DNA of 64,000 nucleotides. Origin: Neptunomonas antarctica. GTDB lineage: Bacteria; Pseudomonadota; Gammaproteobacteria; Pseudomonadales; Balneatricaceae. The stretch's first letter is position 1. Each line of letters starts with the position of its first letter. The notes under the pieces are model-generated. The model saw only the letters and a list, made by a program, of their open reading frames with translations, did no database searches and was not told where the DNA came from. The translations under genes were made by a program, and so were the position numbers. Shown piece by piece: positions 62,604-64,000 of the stretch. The stretch spans positions 96,323 to 160,322 of the forward strand of contig NZ_LJSI01000055.1 of NCBI RefSeq assembly GCF_001305295.1. The letters run 5' to 3'.

Positions 62604-62699
62604 CAAAACGCTCAAATCGGACTCCGCAGTACTGGCACCTTTTTTGCTTTCGCAAAAAGAGTTTCCAGTATTGCTGCGCCATTTAGCTTGGCGTTAGCC
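62598..62699 (+). other. attC site 11
   Basis: R'' GTATAAC, R' GTTAGCC. Arms CGCAGTACTGG / CCAGTATTGCTGCG; non-majority core. Confidence 0.88.
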
Positions 62700-62723
62700 T
62701 CCATAATATATTGCGAGTTTCAA

Positions 62724-63209
62724 ATGAAAAAAGTACTAATTAGTGCATGCCTGTTAGGAGATAAAGTACGTTACGATGGTCAGTCTCTATTTACTTCCAG
62801 CAGTATCCTTAAAGAATGGATAGATGAAGGCAGAGTCATCTCGATCTGCCCAGAGGTAAGTTCTGGAATGAGCATTCCCAGAGCACCAGCGGAAATAAAT
62901 GGTGGTGATGGGTACGATGTACTTTTAAGTAAAATTGCGGTAGTTGAAAATAGTGGCAATATTGTCACTGAAAATTTTCTACGTGGTGCTAATAACGCAT
63001 TGGCTTTGTGTAAAGCAAATGAAATTGATGTTGCAGTACTCGCCGAGTTTAGCCCTTCATGTGGAAGTTCATCAGTATATAGTGGCGATTTTTCGGGAAC
63101 AAAAATCAATGGAGCTGGAGTCACAGCTGCATTATTAACAAATAATGGTATTAAAGTTTTTAGTCAACACCAGTTAAATGAAGCTAACAAGGCAATTAAG
63201 CAGGACTAA
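62724..63209 (+). CDS. Integron cassette 12: TudS-like DUF523 protein
   Basis: 161 aa. C9 (SACLLG), C42 (CPEV) and C113 (SPSCGS) match the three Cys ligands of the [4Fe-4S] cluster of TudS, a thiouracil desulfidase. Start at MKKVLISACL; an upstream open extension reads through attC and is rejected. The end LNEANKAIKQD is encoded by attC12. Confidence 0.88.
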   Translation: MKKVLISACLLGDKVRYDGQSLFTSSSILKEWIDEGRVISICPEVSSGMSIPRAPAEINGGDGYDVLLSKIAVVENSGNIVTENFLRGANNALALCKANEIDVAVLAEFSPSCGSSSVYSGDFSGTKINGAGVTAALLTNNGIKVFSQHQLNEANKAIKQD

Positions 63210-63280
63210 AAACAGTTGGCCGTGCTCGTGCCTCGCTGATTTTGGCCAACAATTTTTAGCCTCTTATTGAGGCGTTAGGT
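63182..63280 (+). other. attC site 12
   Basis: R'' AGCTAAC, R' GTTAGGT; core AACAGTTGGCC...GGCCAAC. Confidence 0.92.
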
Positions 63281-63302
63281 TACACGGAGGTTTCATCAAA
63301 TC

Positions 63303-63722
63303 ATGAACGTTTTTCTCATTATTGCGGGTACTTTGAGTGCTATTGTTGCAATACTGCATTTAGGTTGTATTTATTTTGGCGCACCTTGGTATCGTTTTTT
63401 TGGTGCAGGTGAACAAATGGCAGTGCTCGCAGAGCGAGGCAGCATTCAACCCACCCTCATAACTAGTGCAATTGTCCTTATTCTTTCTATTTGGTCGCTT
63501 TATGCATTCTCAGCGGCAGGTATTATTTTCCGTTTACCTTTTATGCGCTTAGCCCTCATCCTTATTACACTAATTTATTTAGTGCGTGGCATTGCAGGTT
63601 TCTTTTTCATAAGTTCACCCATGGGGCGCTCACCTGAATTTTGGGTCTGGAGTTCAGTAATTTGCTTATCATTTGGTATTGTCCATTTAGTTGGTTTAAA
63701 ACAGCAATGGGCAAGCTTATGA
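63303..63722 (+). CDS. Integron cassette 13: four-helix membrane protein
   Basis: 139 aa, four hydrophobic segments (residues ~3-25, 52-72, 77-98, 110-132), an inner-membrane protein of no recognised function. Ribosome site ACGGAGG upstream. Confidence 0.75.
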   Translation: MNVFLIIAGTLSAIVAILHLGCIYFGAPWYRFFGAGEQMAVLAERGSIQPTLITSAIVLILSIWSLYAFSAAGIIFRLPFMRLALILITLIYLVRGIAGFFFISSPMGRSPEFWVWSSVICLSFGIVHLVGLKQQWASL

Positions 63723-63732
63723 GTAAAGTGTA

Positions 63733-63830
63733 ACCTAGCAAGAAAATCAACAAGGACACGTAACAGTTGGCTACGCTTCGCTACACAATTTTAGCCAACC
63801 ATTACTTAGCCTATTATTTGGGCGTTATGT
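63733..63830 (+). other. attC site 13
   Basis: R' GTTATGT and core AACAGTTGGCT...AGCCAAC are normal, but the R'' end reads ACCTAGC instead of the usual YTAAC, so excision there may be impaired. Confidence 0.8.
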
Positions 63831-64000
63831 TTTAAACTAAACCCCAATCACTACGGGTATAATACTTAGGGATTAGTAAAAATAAATGTTATGAAACTAA
63901 CTTTTATTATTTTTTGTGCAATTATTTTATTAAAATAGGAGGTGTGGCTTTATTACTTTTCCAGGACTTGTATCCATGTTGGCATCATTTTTTTTGTCAG
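63831..64000 (+). other. Start of the next cassette (incomplete)
   Basis: AT-rich; an ATG at 63976 with AGGA upstream begins a frame (MLASFFLS) that runs off the window. A 15-codon leader-like ORF precedes it. Cannot be assigned. Confidence 0.4.

Noticed and set aside
53995..63830. Repeated, spaced near-identical sequences that could suggest a CRISPR array
   Set aside because: Units are about 100 bp, partly palindromic, 0.3-1.6 kb apart and separated by genes, with YTAAC/GCGTTR ends; they are attC sites.

Overview
The window reads as part of a gammaproteobacterial chromosome, probably a marine Oceanospirillales-type organism related to but outside Pseudomonas. The reason is synteny: gatCAB | mreBCD-maf-rng-yhdP-nit | yjgA, then ptsO-rapZ-ptsN-hpf-rpoN-lptB-lptA-lptC-kdsC-kdsD, then mlaFEDCB-ibaG-murA-hisG-hisD, algW and zapG follow the order I know from Pseudomonas, but mgtE lies between yjgA and ptsO, and hisC, tldD and pmbA are missing from their usual places. 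The genus cannot be fixed from the sequence. I found no rRNA, tRNA or CRISPR array.

Layout. (1) 0.1-13.7 kb: arginine catabolism by the succinyltransferase (AST/Aru) route. A minus-strand operon holds an M20 hydrolase, aruF, aruG, astD and astB; astC and a divergent ArgR-like AraC-family regulator lie 5-6 kb further on. Between them are a LysR/MBL-fold pair, a glutathione transferase, the EF-P paralogue EfpL, a cold-shock protein and a very small SutA-like protein. (2) 13.7-15.5 kb: a DNA glycosylase downstream of a small-GTPase/roadblock-like pair. (3) 15.7-52.3 kb: the core block, covering tRNA amidotransferase, cell shape, envelope biogenesis (KDO, LPS transport, phospholipid transport, peptidoglycan), nitrogen-type PTS and sigma-54, histidine synthesis, a DegS/AlgW protease and several housekeeping enzymes. 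RNase G (rng) is split by an 88-bp tandem duplication.

(4) 52.3-64 kb: a chromosomal integron that continues past the window. The integron integrase gene points left. An attI region and divergent promoters follow, then a run of cassettes to the right, mostly with their genes on the plus strand, separated by 12 intact attC sites and one broken one. Many attC sites share a common core (AACAGTTGG ... CCAAC), as expected for a sedentary chromosomal array. Cassette genes include a protein with a HEPN-type RNxxxH motif, an HNH-nuclease-like protein, a two-gene divergent AhpD-like/LysR cassette, GFA-family, O-methyltransferase and TudS/DUF523 enzymes, an ankyrin-repeat protein with a partner gene, small membrane proteins and several unknowns. 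A decayed IS5-family element sits against the R' end of one attC. This array is the accessory, most novel part of the window.
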